Source: Methylomonas sp. UP202
GTDB lineage: Bacteria; Pseudomonadota; Gammaproteobacteria; Methylococcales; Methylomonadaceae
Assembly (NCBI RefSeq): GCF_029910655.1
Contig: NZ_CP123897.1
Span: 5,321,547-5,385,546, forward strand
Direction: 5' to 3'
DNA: 64,000 nt
Within the stretch, counting starts at the first letter, position 1. The number at the start of each line of letters is the position of its first letter. A model generated the notes under the pieces. It was not told the DNA's origin. It made no database searches and was given only the letters and a program-made list of their open reading frames with translations. Below are positions 37,743 through 46,996 of the stretch, piece after piece. Both the position numbers and the translations under genes were made by a program.

Positions 37743-38306
37743 TTATTCCTCCGGCTTGTGCGTGGATCGCCAAAACAACACCAATCCAATCGCCACGAGC
37801 ACGCCCAGAATATACATTTCGTATTTTTTGACTTGGCCCATGATGGATTCGGCAAACTGACCAAAGGTGTAACCTAAATATCCAACCGCTATCGCCCAAA
37901 TCGCCGCGCCAAGAAAATTCAGCGCGAAGAACTTCAACGGATGGATCTTGCTGGCCCCGATCACAAACGGCGTGACGTTACGCACGCCGTATAAAAACCG
38001 GAAACCCAATATGACCGGTATCTGATGCTTGTGCAGCAACTCAAACACTTTGTCGGTCTTGCTGTGCCAGAGCGGCCGCTTCTCCAGAAAGGCGATACCT
38101 TTCCAGCGCCCCAGATAGAAAAAAGTCTGGTCCCCGGCAAACGTGCCGAGAAAAGCCGTCAGCATCACCCATTGCAACTCCAAATAACCACCGTGGGCCA
38201 GAAAGCCGGCTATCACGAGAATGGTTTCCCCTTCCAAATACGTACCGATGAATAGCGCGAGATAACCGTAGTCGATAACGAGCTGCTGTAAATCCTGAAA
38301 ATCCAT
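37743..38306 (-). CDS. DedA-family membrane protein within the hvf locus
   Basis: 187 residues with about five hydrophobic segments and the DedA (SNARE-associated) signatures: GTYLEGETILVIAGFLAHGGYL, GTFAGDQTFFYLGRWKG, FRFLYGVRNVTPFVIGASK. DedA proteins are inner-membrane proteins linked to lipid scrambling and proton-driven homeostasis. In this locus it sits between precursor and oxidase, where many related operons have a DoxX-type membrane protein (HvfD); it may play a matching role in membrane or export functions, which is inference from position. Confidence 0.9.
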   Translation of the reverse strand: MDFQDLQQLVIDYGYLALFIGTYLEGETILVIAGFLAHGGYLELQWVMLTAFLGTFAGDQTFFYLGRWKGIAFLEKRPLWHSKTDKVFELLHKHQIPVILGFRFLYGVRNVTPFVIGASKIHPLKFFALNFLGAAIWAIAVGYLGYTFGQFAESIMGQVKKYEMYILGVLVAIGLVLFWRSTHKPEE

Positions 38307-38335
38307 AATGAGGGTCTATACGGTCATACCAAGAA

Positions 38336-38881
38336 TTAATGGCCGGCCGCTTTATCGGCGTCCACTTTGCCGCCGCAACTACCTTCGCCACCCTTCATCA
38401 TCGCTCCACAGGAACCGTCTCCACCTTTACCACCTTGCATCATCGCTCCGCAACTGCCTTCGGACGACTTTTTATCCTTATCATTGTCATGATTCATGCC
38501 GCCCATCATCATGCCGCACGCCCCATCCTTGCCTTTCATCATCGCTCCGCAGGAATGTTCCATGCCGGGTTTCATTTTGCCGCCCTGCATCATCCCGCCG
38601 CACATGCCTTCGCCGCAGGAACCCTCGGTTTTTTTAGGTTCGGCTTTTTTGGCGCCTTTTACGACTTTTTGGCCGTTGCTATCCATCGCATTCGAACCGC
38701 AGGCACCTTCGCTGATTCTGCCGTTGGAATGGCTAGGATGAGTTTCGGCCAACTGCATGTAACCGCCATCCATTTCCGTCAGCGAAAAGGGATTGGCATC
38801 GGCTTGGACATTGACGGCCAAACTGGACAAAACGGCGGTACCCATCGCGGCGACCAGCGGAGATTTGTTGAATTTTTTCAT
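38336..38881 (-). CDS. hvfA: HvfA-like secreted Cys/Met-rich precursor peptide (MNIO substrate)
   Basis: 181 residues. A signal peptide (MKKFNKSPLVAAMGTAVLSSLAVNVQA, about 27) is followed by a low-complexity mature part rich in Gly, Met, Lys. It contains eight cysteines, each in a short x-Gly/Ser-x-Cys-Gly motif: EGACG, EGSCG, EGMCG, EHSCG, DGACG, EGSCG, DGSCG, EGSCG. In HvfA-type peptides the Cys of EGKCG repeats is modified by the MNIO to bind copper. Methionine clusters (GAMM, GMMMGGM) may add copper binding. AGAGGA lies eight bases before ATG 38881; the frame extends to 38956 without a better start. First gene of hvfA-dedA-hvfB-hvfC. Confidence 0.9.
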   Translation of the reverse strand: MKKFNKSPLVAAMGTAVLSSLAVNVQADANPFSLTEMDGGYMQLAETHPSHSNGRISEGACGSNAMDSNGQKVVKGAKKAEPKKTEGSCGEGMCGGMMQGGKMKPGMEHSCGAMMKGKDGACGMMMGGMNHDNDKDKKSSEGSCGAMMQGGKGGDGSCGAMMKGGEGSCGGKVDADKAAGH

Positions 38882-38986
38882 GCTGTTATCCTCTCGTTGA
38901 ATTTTTATAATAATTTTGGTCGGCAACCCGAAACCGTTGCTACGACCGATGTACAACCGTATTCGTTCATTCTGATTATTGCATAC

Positions 38987-39622
38987 TCAGGTTAAATTCT
39001 TGTCTTTAAATTCGCACAGGTCGGCGATGCAACAAGCCTCGCAACGCGGTTTTCTGGCCACGCAAATATAACGGCCATGCAAGATCAGTAAATGGTGGGC
39101 ATCTTTCTTGAAAAGCTTGGGTACGGTCTTGTCCAATTGCTTCTCCACCGTCAATACATTTTTGCCCGCCGCCAAGCCGGTCCGATTAGCAACCCGGAAG
39201 ATATGGGTATCCACCGCGATCGTCGGTTCACCGAAGGCCGTGTTCAAAATCACGTTCGCGGTTTTGCGGCCAACGCCGGCCAAGGCTTCCAGCGCCGCCC
39301 GGTCGCGAGGCACCTCGCCGCCGTGCTTTTCGATCAAAGTCTGACAAAGTTTTATGACATTTGCCGCTTTGCTATTGAATAAGCCTATGGTCTTGATGTA
39401 TTCCTTCAGCCCTTCTTCACCGAGCTGCAGGATCGTTTGCGGCGTATTCGCGACCGGAAATAATTTCGCGGTAGCCTTGTTGACGCCTTTGTCGGTCGCC
39501 TGAGCCGATAGCACCACCGCCACCAACAATTCGAACGGCGTCGTGTAGTTCAGCTCGGTAGTCGGCTCGGGGATGGCTTCGGCCAATCGCTGAAAGATCG
39601 CCAGACGCTTGGAAGTATTCAT
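38987..39622 (-). CDS. nth: Endonuclease III
   Basis: 211 residues, a DNA glycosylase/AP lyase for oxidised pyrimidines in base excision repair. The helix-hairpin-helix LAGVGRKTANVIL carries the catalytic Lys, VDTHIFRVANR follows with the catalytic Asp, and the four cysteines of the [4Fe-4S] cluster lie at the end in the spacing C-x6-C-x2-C-x5-C (CVARKPRC, CEAC, ADLC). It is upstream of the hvf locus on the same strand with a 105-base gap, so it may or may not share a transcript. Confidence 0.96.
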   Translation of the reverse strand: MNTSKRLAIFQRLAEAIPEPTTELNYTTPFELLVAVVLSAQATDKGVNKATAKLFPVANTPQTILQLGEEGLKEYIKTIGLFNSKAANVIKLCQTLIEKHGGEVPRDRAALEALAGVGRKTANVILNTAFGEPTIAVDTHIFRVANRTGLAAGKNVLTVEKQLDKTVPKLFKKDAHHLLILHGRYICVARKPRCEACCIADLCEFKDKNLT

Positions 39623-39721
39623 GACAGTTGAAGATCGGTTTAAATATGAACCATTCGGTAACCTAGAGAGTCACTGCTAGGCATCCAGTTCGGATGCATT
39701 GGAACTACTTTCGGGGGATTT

Positions 39722-40057
39722 ATGAATAAAATAATCACGTTAGCCATCGGCACCCTATTGTTCGCCGCGACCGGCGCCTTCGCCGAAGAGCATGCCGCGA
39801 CAGCTTTAGAACACGCCAACCAAGCAGTGGTCCACGGTAAGGCCGGCCACGCGTCCGTCTTGGTCGAGCACGCCGAAGCCGCGCTGCCTCACGCCAAAAA
39901 AGGCGAAGAAGTCGCCAAGGGTGAGGCCAAAACCCACTTAAGCGCCGGCGTCAAGTCGCTGGAAAGCGCCATCGAACACGGCAAGCTAGGCCACACCGAT
40001 ATGGCAACCAAAGCCGCCGAGGAAGCGGTTGAACACATCAAGGCCGGCAACCACTAA
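39722..40057 (+). CDS. smbP: SmbP-like small metal-binding periplasmic protein
   Basis: 111 residues. A signal peptide (MNKIITLAIGTLLFAATGAFA) precedes a helical protein with regularly spaced histidines: EHAATALEHANQAVVHGKAGHAS, VEHAEAALPHAKKGEE, SAIEHGKLGHTDM, EAVEHIKAGNH. The heptad-like His repeats match SmbP of Nitrosomonas europaea, a periplasmic copper-binding protein with a four-helix bundle. GGGGG lies four bases before the ATG. It is divergent from nth and near the hvf locus, which suggests shared copper handling. Confidence 0.88.
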   Translation: MNKIITLAIGTLLFAATGAFAEEHAATALEHANQAVVHGKAGHASVLVEHAEAALPHAKKGEEVAKGEAKTHLSAGVKSLESAIEHGKLGHTDMATKAAEEAVEHIKAGNH

Positions 40058-40114
40058 GCGGCAACCAAGCAAAACCAGAGCGGAAATGTCCGCCGTTTAA
40101 AACCTCGCCAAACG

Positions 40115-40137
40115 GCCCCGGCCTAACCCGCCGGGGC
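40115..40137. terminator. GC-rich hairpin between smbP and thyA
   Basis: GCCCCGGC (40115-40122) pairs with GCCGGGGC (40130-40137) around a seven-base loop, between the converging stops of smbP and thyA. There is no T-run next to it on either side. Confidence 0.45.
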
Positions 40138-40144
40138 TACTCGA

Positions 40145-40978
40145 CTAAACCGAAACGGCGCCGGCGATATGCGGGTGCGCCCGGTAATCGACCAATTCGA
40201 AGTCCTCGAACGCGTAATCGAAAATCGATGCTGGCCGGTGCTTAAACTTAAGCTGGGGTGGCGGTAGCGGCTCACGGCTAAGTTGCAACGCGACCTGGTC
40301 GAAATGATTGCGGTAAATATGCACGTCGCCGAAGGACATAATCAATTCGCCAAGCTGCAAATCGCACTGCTGGGCCAGCATCCCGGTCAATAACGCCACG
40401 CTGGCTTGATTGTACGGCACTCCCAAAAAGCAATCGGCGCTACGTTGCGTCATCATGCACGACAATCGGCCGTTAGCGACATAAAACTGATACAGCACAT
40501 GGCAGGGCGGTAAGGCCATCCGGCCGGCGGCGGCATTTTCACGCGGACCGACCGACTCGTCGGGCAAATAGGCCACGTTCCAACCGCTGATTATATGACG
40601 GCGCGAATCCGGCTTTTGCCGCAAACCGTCGACCAATACTTGAATTTGATCGAATTCGCGGCCGTCCGGCCCCGGCCAACACCGCCATTGCGCGCCATAA
40701 ACCGGCCCAAGCTCGCCCTCGGCGGTCGCCCATTCGTCCCAAATCGTTACGCCGTGCTCGCGCAAGTAGTGGATATTGGTATCCCCGCGCAAAAACCACA
40801 GCAATTCGTAGGCGATCGATTTGAAATGCAGTTTCTTGGTGGTCAACAACGGAAATCCGTCGCTGAGATCGTAGCGGATCTGCCGACCGAATACCGAGCG
40901 GGTGCCGGTGCCGGTGCGGTCACTTTTGTCGAGGCCGTTATCCATGATATCGGCGAGCAGTTCCAGATAGGCTTTCAT
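40145..40978 (-). CDS. thyA: Thymidylate synthase
   Basis: 277 residues, methylating dUMP with methylene-tetrahydrofolate. Motifs: [79 protein letters not shown] with the catalytic cysteine (PPCH), and [15 protein letters not shown] short insert around residues 135-150 makes it slightly longer than E. coli ThyA (264). Convergent with smbP. Confidence 0.97.
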   Translation of the reverse strand: MKAYLELLADIMDNGLDKSDRTGTGTRSVFGRQIRYDLSDGFPLLTTKKLHFKSIAYELLWFLRGDTNIHYLREHGVTIWDEWATAEGELGPVYGAQWRCWPGPDGREFDQIQVLVDGLRQKPDSRRHIISGWNVAYLPDESVGPRENAAAGRMALPPCHVLYQFYVANGRLSCMMTQRSADCFLGVPYNQASVALLTGMLAQQCDLQLGELIMSFGDVHIYRNHFDQVALQLSREPLPPPQLKFKHRPASIFDYAFEDFELVDYRAHPHIAGAVSV

Positions 40979-41077
40979 AGTCGGTTAACGCAAAATTGCC
41001 GGGCAGTATACCTGACGACCGGTAATCCGCGAGCGGCAACCTTTAATTCAACTTTGTAAGATTTCAGGCTCCCACTT

Positions 41078-41215
41078 ACCGGAGGCTATCGTTCCGGTAT
41101 GGATTGCCGGACCCGTTAGAGCGCGGAGCGAATCTAGCCGCCATGGATGATTCGAAGCTCGCCATCCATGGCACTGGATACCTGCGCTTCCCGGCGGGTA
41201 TGACGGAATCTGACA
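41078..41215. repeat. REP-like palindromic element
   Basis: A 10-bp perfect inverted repeat with CCATGGATG/CATCCATGG arms (41140-41149 and 41163-41172) is flanked by sequence that on the minus strand reads GTCATACCCGCCGGGAAGCGC followed by GGTATCCAGTG. This strongly resembles dispersed REP/BIME-type elements of proteobacteria with GTCATnCCCGCnnnnGCGGG and ATCCAG. It lies between thyA and wrbA in a 245-base gap. Confidence 0.6.
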
Positions 41216-41223
41216 AAGTAGAA

Positions 41224-42178
<955 letters not shown>

Positions 42179-42209
42179 GCTTGGCACCTTTCCGAGATCG
42201 GGTTGCGGC

Positions 42210-42215
42210 TATAAT
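42210..42215 (+). promoter_or_regulatory. -10 box (TATAAT) for hldE
   Basis: A consensus TATAAT lies 36 bases before the hldE ATG. No convincing -35 is found at 16-18 bases. Confidence 0.45.
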
Positions 42216-42251
42216 AGCACCCTTCGTTTTCCCGTTAAGCCCCGGATCACC

Positions 42252-43682
42252 ATGCAATTACCCAATTATTCCGCCGCCCGCGTCCTGGTGGCCGGCGACC
42301 TGATGCTGGACCGTTACTGGCATGGCGCCACTTCGCGTATCTCTCCGGAAGCGCCGGTACCGGTGGTCCACGTCAATCTCGACGAACAGCGGGCCGGCGG
42401 CGCCGGCAACGTGGCCTTAAATGTCGCCGCGCTAGGCGCCAAAGTCTCGTTATTGGGTTTTACCGGCGAGGACGAAGCCGCTGGCGCGTTAAAGCAATTG
42501 CTGCAAGCCGCCCACGTGCTGTGCCTGTTTCAAACCGTGCCCGGCTATCCGACCATTACCAAACTGCGGGTGATGAGCCGTCATCAGCAATTGATCAGGC
42601 TGGACTTCGAAGACGGCTTTCATGCCGTCGACAGCGACCCATTACTCCATCTTTATCACGCCGAATTGATGCAATCGCAGGTCGCGGTGCTGTCCGACTA
42701 CGGCAAGGGTACGCTAAACCGGGTTCAACAATTCATCGCGTTAGCCAGACAACTGAAAAAACCGGTCTTGGTCGATCCGAAGGGCAACGACTTCTCGATC
42801 TACCGGGATGCGACGTTGATTACCCCCAACCTCGGCGAATTCGAAGCCGTGGTCGGCCGCTGCTCCGACGAAGCCCAAATCGTCGAGCGCGGCCTCAATC
42901 TGATTACCGACCTAGGCCTGGATGCCCTGCTGGTTACCCGCGGCGAGCACGGCATGAGCTTGCTCGGCAAGAACGAAGCGCCGCTGCACCTGCCCACCCA
43001 CGCCCGCGAGGTGTTCGATGTCACCGGCGCCGGCGATACCGTCATCTCGGTATTGGCCGCCAGCCTGGCCGCCAAAAAACCGTTGGCCGAGGCCACGCAA
43101 CTGGCCAATATCGGCGCCGGCATCGTGGTCGGCAAACTGGGCACCGCCACCGTCAATACCTCCGAATTGGCCGACGCACTGCATGGCCCGCGCGCCCATC
43201 GCAAAGGCGTTTTAAGCTTACCGGAGCTGTTGGAGGAACGGTCGACGGCGCAACAAAACGGCGAAAAAATCGTCGCCACCAACGGCTGCTTCGACATCCT
43301 CCATCCCGGCCACGTCCGCTACCTGCAACAAGCCAAAACCCTCGGCGACCGTTTGGTGGTATTGGTCAACAGCGACGCCTCGGTGCAACGCCTGAAAGGT
43401 CCCGAGCGTCCGGTCAACGGCCTGGAACACCGGATGGAAATGCTGGCCGCGCTGGACTGCGTGGACTGGGTGGTGCCGTTCGAGGACGACACCCCTAAAC
43501 AAGTCATCGACCAACTATTGCCGGACATCCTGGTCAAGGGCGGCGACTACACCGACATCACCAGCATCGCCGGCCACGAAAGCGTATTGGCGAACGGCGG
43601 CGAAGTGAAGATTTTGTCGTTTATCGAAGGGCATTCTACGACGGGGATTATTCAGACGATTAAGGATAAAACGGGTAGCTAG
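42252..43682 (+). CDS. hldE: Bifunctional heptose 7-phosphate kinase / heptose 1-phosphate adenylyltransferase
   Basis: 476 residues, two domains. The N-terminal PfkB-type kinase (about 1-315) has [15 protein letters not shown] and [15 protein letters not shown], while the C-terminal nucleotidyltransferase (about 340-476) has [17 protein letters not shown] and [17 protein letters not shown]. Together they make ADP-heptose precursor for the lipopolysaccharide inner core. The ATG at 42252 gives the conserved start; an upstream extension overlaps the ArsC-like gene. The gene marks the left border of an AT-rich insert. Confidence 0.96.
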   Translation: MQLPNYSAARVLVAGDLMLDRYWHGATSRISPEAPVPVVHVNLDEQRAGGAGNVALNVAALGAKVSLLGFTGEDEAAGALKQLLQAAHVLCLFQTVPGYPTITKLRVMSRHQQLIRLDFEDGFHAVDSDPLLHLYHAELMQSQVAVLSDYGKGTLNRVQQFIALARQLKKPVLVDPKGNDFSIYRDATLITPNLGEFEAVVGRCSDEAQIVERGLNLITDLGLDALLVTRGEHGMSLLGKNEAPLHLPTHAREVFDVTGAGDTVISVLAASLAAKKPLAEATQLANIGAGIVVGKLGTATVNTSELADALHGPRAHRKGVLSLPELLEERSTAQQNGEKIVATNGCFDILHPGHVRYLQQAKTLGDRLVVLVNSDASVQRLKGPERPVNGLEHRMEMLAALDCVDWVVPFEDDTPKQVIDQLLPDILVKGGDYTDITSIAGHESVLANGGEVKILSFIEGHSTTGIIQTIKDKTGS

Positions 43683-43685
43683 GCC

Positions 43686-43856
43686 ATGTTTGATGCTGAA
43701 GAAATGTCGATATTAAAAGCTTTAGAAAATGGCCAACTGCTACGTAGCGTCGATGCGGATGAAGAAATTGCGTTGGTCACACAAGCCGCTAACGAATACT
43801 TGTCAAAATCTAAAAACGACACAATTCGTCTGAGTTTGGATGATGATTGCAACTGA
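43686..43856 (+). CDS. Short CopG/BrnA-type antitoxin-like fragment
   Basis: 56 residues starting at ATG 43686. DAEEMSILKALENGQLLRS, then AANEYLSKSKNDTIRLSLDD resembles the N-terminal ~55 residues of CopG-type antitoxins, in which the motif 'INIRLS..DL' starts the ribbon-helix-helix. The stop comes right after that strand, so the two DNA-binding helices are missing. It ends inside the start of the next gene (17-base overlap). Either it is a decayed remnant at the junction of an insertion or a tiny co-regulator. No toxin gene is adjacent. Confidence 0.45.
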   Translation: MFDAEEMSILKALENGQLLRSVDADEEIALVTQAANEYLSKSKNDTIRLSLDDDCN

Positions 43857-45108
43857 AATACAAATCTTGGAAATCCCAGAAATTTATAAACGATTCGCTG
43901 AGGTAATAGGGGATAACCATTGGAAAAATCGAATTGCATTACTAAAGCAAAATATAAAGGGAAATAAATTTCTTGTTGATTACATTCAAAGCGAAAATTC
44001 GATCGCCTTCCAACTTGAACACTTACGAGAGCTAACTACAAAATTCGGCACCGTTCCATCATGGGAGCTAAATAATCAAGCCATTTACCCTGCTGCAAGC
44101 TTTGCTTATCAAGTACTAACCATCATTGATTTATCGCCCAAACAATTTGCTGAACAGCTCAAACGGCGAATTCACGGCGCATTAAAAAATCCTGACGATA
44201 TGCGCGCTTTACTATCGGAGCTTAGTGCGGCAACGCACTTTGCTCAACGTGGGCTGAAGGTTAGTTGGCCAGAGTTGACGGGGATTGGCTCATTTGACCT
44301 TTTCATTGAGGAACTTGGACCAAATGGCTTAGACGTCGAGTGCAAATCGATTTCGACAAACAAAGGGCGGAAAATTCATAGGCAAGAAGTATTGGATTTC
44401 TATGGGTTGTTGTGGCCGCATCTTCAAACAACAAGGAAAGGACTTCAAACTGGTCTTTCAGTTGTTATAACCGTTCCCGACAAATTTCCCAAGGCATACA
44501 ACTCTCGTAAAGAATTGGCAAAGCAAGTGAGTAAACAAATTATTTATAGACAAAACACAACTCTGTCAGATGGTTCGAGCCTCAAAATAACCGATTTTGA
44601 TATTCGACAGCTAGGTTCTTTTCCGAGCACATCAAACCCTAAAGAGGCTCGTACAGTAATTGATGAAATATCCGATACTCGTAACCGAGAAACAATGGTC
44701 ATTGGGACAAAGGCTGGTGGTGCGTTAGCATTTACAGTCCAAAGCGCCAAAGACGACACACTCATAAAGGCTATTTTTGACACGTTGGGTGATTCAGCGA
44801 AAAAGCAATTATCTGGCAGTCGTAGTAGTCTGTTTTGGGTTGAGTTATTTGGGGTAGACACCGAGCAACTCATCTCAATTGCATCGCAGGATAAAGACTC
44901 ATCACAGCCACCAACGGCCTTGCGATTAGGTGTCAGCGATTTTCTTTCCAGCCCAAATCGAAACGCGGTAATTGGTGTCAGTTTTGTTAGCAGAAGTAAT
45001 CTTTTCCGCGAGCAGAATGGTTTTATTGATTCGGGAGGCAGTGTTTACTTTTTTCCGAATCGGGCAAGTCCGCTTTGGTCAGATGATTTCAGTGGATTGT
45101 TTTCTTAA
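43840..45108 (+). CDS. Unrecognised protein with a PD-(D/E)XK nuclease-like motif
   Basis: 422 residues, clearly more AT-rich than its neighbours. No family is recognised with confidence. Residues ~125-170 read LSELSAATHFAQRGLKVSW, GSFDLFIEEL, GLDVECKSIS: an Asp followed about 12 residues later by E-x-K in a beta strand, as in PD-(D/E)XK nucleases, with an upstream helix carrying a Glu. The N-terminal ~120 residues are mostly helical; the C-terminal half looks alpha/beta. No signal peptide or TM segment. The start overlaps the antitoxin-like fragment. It could be a restriction- or defence-type nuclease, or a mobile-element protein; nuclease activity is inferred from motif only. Confidence 0.7.
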   Translation: MMIATEIQILEIPEIYKRFAEVIGDNHWKNRIALLKQNIKGNKFLVDYIQSENSIAFQLEHLRELTTKFGTVPSWELNNQAIYPAASFAYQVLTIIDLSPKQFAEQLKRRIHGALKNPDDMRALLSELSAATHFAQRGLKVSWPELTGIGSFDLFIEELGPNGLDVECKSISTNKGRKIHRQEVLDFYGLLWPHLQTTRKGLQTGLSVVITVPDKFPKAYNSRKELAKQVSKQIIYRQNTTLSDGSSLKITDFDIRQLGSFPSTSNPKEARTVIDEISDTRNRETMVIGTKAGGALAFTVQSAKDDTLIKAIFDTLGDSAKKQLSGSRSSLFWVELFGVDTEQLISIASQDKDSSQPPTALRLGVSDFLSSPNRNAVIGVSFVSRSNLFREQNGFIDSGGSVYFFPNRASPLWSDDFSGLFS

Positions 45109-45227
45109 TCACTCGAGACTTAGTGGGAACTTTACTTGTACTTGGGTATGAGAAATAGGTATACCAAATCGGTATAAACTCAGGTACCTAACTGCAGTTT
45201 TAAACCCTAGCAGACTTAAATATCAGA

Positions 45228-46088
45228 ATGAACTTAACCGACCGCCTCCACCAATACTGGCTCCTGGCCCGCTTCGACAAACCGATCGGCATTTTCATTT
45301 TGCTGTGGCCGACGCTGTGGGCCTTGTGGATAGCCGGCGACGGCGAGCCGGATTTGTTGGTGTTGATCGTGTTTACGCTGGGCGTGGTATTGATGCGCGC
45401 CGCTGGCTGCGTGATCAACGATTACGCCGACAAAGATTTCGATCCGCATGTCGACCGGACCAAGCTGCGGCCGATTGCCGCCGGCAAGGTTAGTCCTAAG
45501 GAAGCACTGATTGTGTTCGCGGTATTGTGCCTGACCGCTTTCGGCTTGGTGTTGCTGATGAACTGGTACACCATCGGCTTGTCCTTCATCGGCGCGTTTT
45601 TGGCGGCCAGCTATCCGTTCATGAAACGCTACACGCATTTGCCTCAGGCTTATCTGGGCGCGGCGTTCGGTTTCGCGGTGCCGATGGCGTTCGCGGCGCA
45701 GACCAACGACATTCCACTGCACGGCTGGGTACTGTATTTGGCGGTCCTACTGTGGGCGCTGGTCTACGACACCATGTACGCGATGGTCGATATCGACGAC
45801 GATTTGAAAATCGGCGTCAAATCCACGGCCATCCTGTTCGGTAAACGGGTGAGGGAGATTACCGGCGGCTTGCAAATCGTCATCTTGAGTCTGCTAACCT
45901 GGATAGGCAGCGACCAAAATCTGGCTTGGCCCTATTTCGCTGGTCTAACGGTGGCTGCAGGTCTGGCGATCTATCAGCAAAAGCTGATTTTTTATTTTCA
46001 CAAGCCGGACTGCTTCAAGGCGTTTTTGAACAATAATTGGTTTGGGCTGGCGGTATTTGCCGGCTTGGTTTTGGCCTATCTAGTGTAA
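45228..46088 (+). CDS. ubiA: 4-hydroxybenzoate octaprenyltransferase
   Basis: 286 residues with eight or nine TM segments. It attaches the polyprenyl chain to 4-hydroxybenzoate in ubiquinone synthesis. First Asp-rich motif [22 protein letters not shown], second [22 protein letters not shown]. The start [33 protein letters not shown] is typical (quoted in pieces: [16 protein letters not shown]). Upstream are repeated GGTATA elements (GGTATACC 45158-45165 and GGTATA 45171-45176). Confidence 0.96.
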   Translation: MNLTDRLHQYWLLARFDKPIGIFILLWPTLWALWIAGDGEPDLLVLIVFTLGVVLMRAAGCVINDYADKDFDPHVDRTKLRPIAAGKVSPKEALIVFAVLCLTAFGLVLLMNWYTIGLSFIGAFLAASYPFMKRYTHLPQAYLGAAFGFAVPMAFAAQTNDIPLHGWVLYLAVLLWALVYDTMYAMVDIDDDLKIGVKSTAILFGKRVREITGGLQIVILSLLTWIGSDQNLAWPYFAGLTVAAGLAIYQQKLIFYFHKPDCFKAFLNNNWFGLAVFAGLVLAYLV

Positions 46089-46177
46089 GTCTGGCGAAAC
46101 GACGACTATCTCGCTTCGACTCCGCTCAGTCAACGGTTAATTTTTAACGCTCAGCCTTCCGCTACTCCGGAAATCCA

Positions 46178-46924
46178 ATGAACCCGATCTCGCCCGACAT
46201 CCTGCTTTCGTATTGGTCCACGCCGCAAATCGAAGTCAATATCGTGATTTTGATGAACATCGTCGGCGCGCTATTGCTGGGCATGGTGGTCGGTTACGAG
46301 CGCTCGTTTCACGGCCGCGCCGCCGGCATGCGCACCTACGGCTTAGTATGCATGGCGTCGGCGGCCCTGACCATTATCGTCGGCTACCCGCATTACTGGT
46401 TCGGCGGCTTGCAACCGTTGACGCCGGCCGCCGATCCGACTCGGGTGATACAAGGCATCGTCACCGGCATCGGCTTTCTGGGCGCCGGCGTGATTATGAA
46501 GGAAGGCTTGAACATCAGCGGCCTGACCACGGCGGCATCGATTTGGGCCTCGTCGGCCATCGGCATCCTGTGCGGGTCCGGCTTTTATTTTGCAGCCATC
46601 ATTCTGACGCTGATCGCCTCGGTGACGATGATCTGGGGCGGGCATATCGAAAATATCCTGCCCTCCCGGCATTCCGCGTCGGTGCAACTGACATTCCGTC
46701 CCGGCCAGATTCCCAGCGAGCAACAGGTTCGGGAGCTTGCCGCCGGTCTGGGTTACCGAATCGCCGACGGTGCCACTGCTATCGTCCACGACGGCGAGCA
46801 CGCCGAATGGCATTTGGTGTTTATCGCAACCTCCGAGCGGCCGGTGTCGATTCCGGCGCTGTCGGCCGGCCTACAAGCCAGCTCGCTGGTCGCGGGTCAC
46901 AAAGTGGCGTTTGCCCGCAACTGA
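46178..46924 (+). CDS. MgtC/SapB-family membrane protein
   Basis: 248 residues. The N-terminal MgtC domain has about five TM segments with LLLGMVVGYERSFHGRAAGMRTYGLV (key: GxERxxxGxxAGxRT) and GIGFLGAGVIMKEG, GLTTAASIWASSAIGI. The C-terminal ~80 residues are a soluble ACT-like domain. MgtC proteins influence magnesium and phosphate homeostasis; the SapB subgroup is unassigned in function. It has its own start after an 89-base gap from ubiA, in which TTCGACTCCGCTCAGT, a sequence frequent in dispersed repeats, occurs. Confidence 0.92.
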   Translation: MNPISPDILLSYWSTPQIEVNIVILMNIVGALLLGMVVGYERSFHGRAAGMRTYGLVCMASAALTIIVGYPHYWFGGLQPLTPAADPTRVIQGIVTGIGFLGAGVIMKEGLNISGLTTAASIWASSAIGILCGSGFYFAAIILTLIASVTMIWGGHIENILPSRHSASVQLTFRPGQIPSEQQVRELAAGLGYRIADGATAIVHDGEHAEWHLVFIATSERPVSIPALSAGLQASSLVAGHKVAFARN

Positions 46925-46996
46925 GCCGCGAGCGCAACGGGTCTTATTCGACTAGACTTGCCGACTCCGTCACCCCAACTCGCCGTGGAGCCGCCG

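Noticed and set aside
38339-38995. Plus-strand frame of 218 codons over the precursor gene
   Set aside because: His/Phe/Ala-rich complement of a Cys/Met/Gly-rich gene; the minus-strand frame has a signal peptide, a ribosome site and operon context.
42521-43498. 325-codon plus-strand frame inside hldE
   Set aside because: Arginine-rich shifted frame of a clear two-domain hldE.
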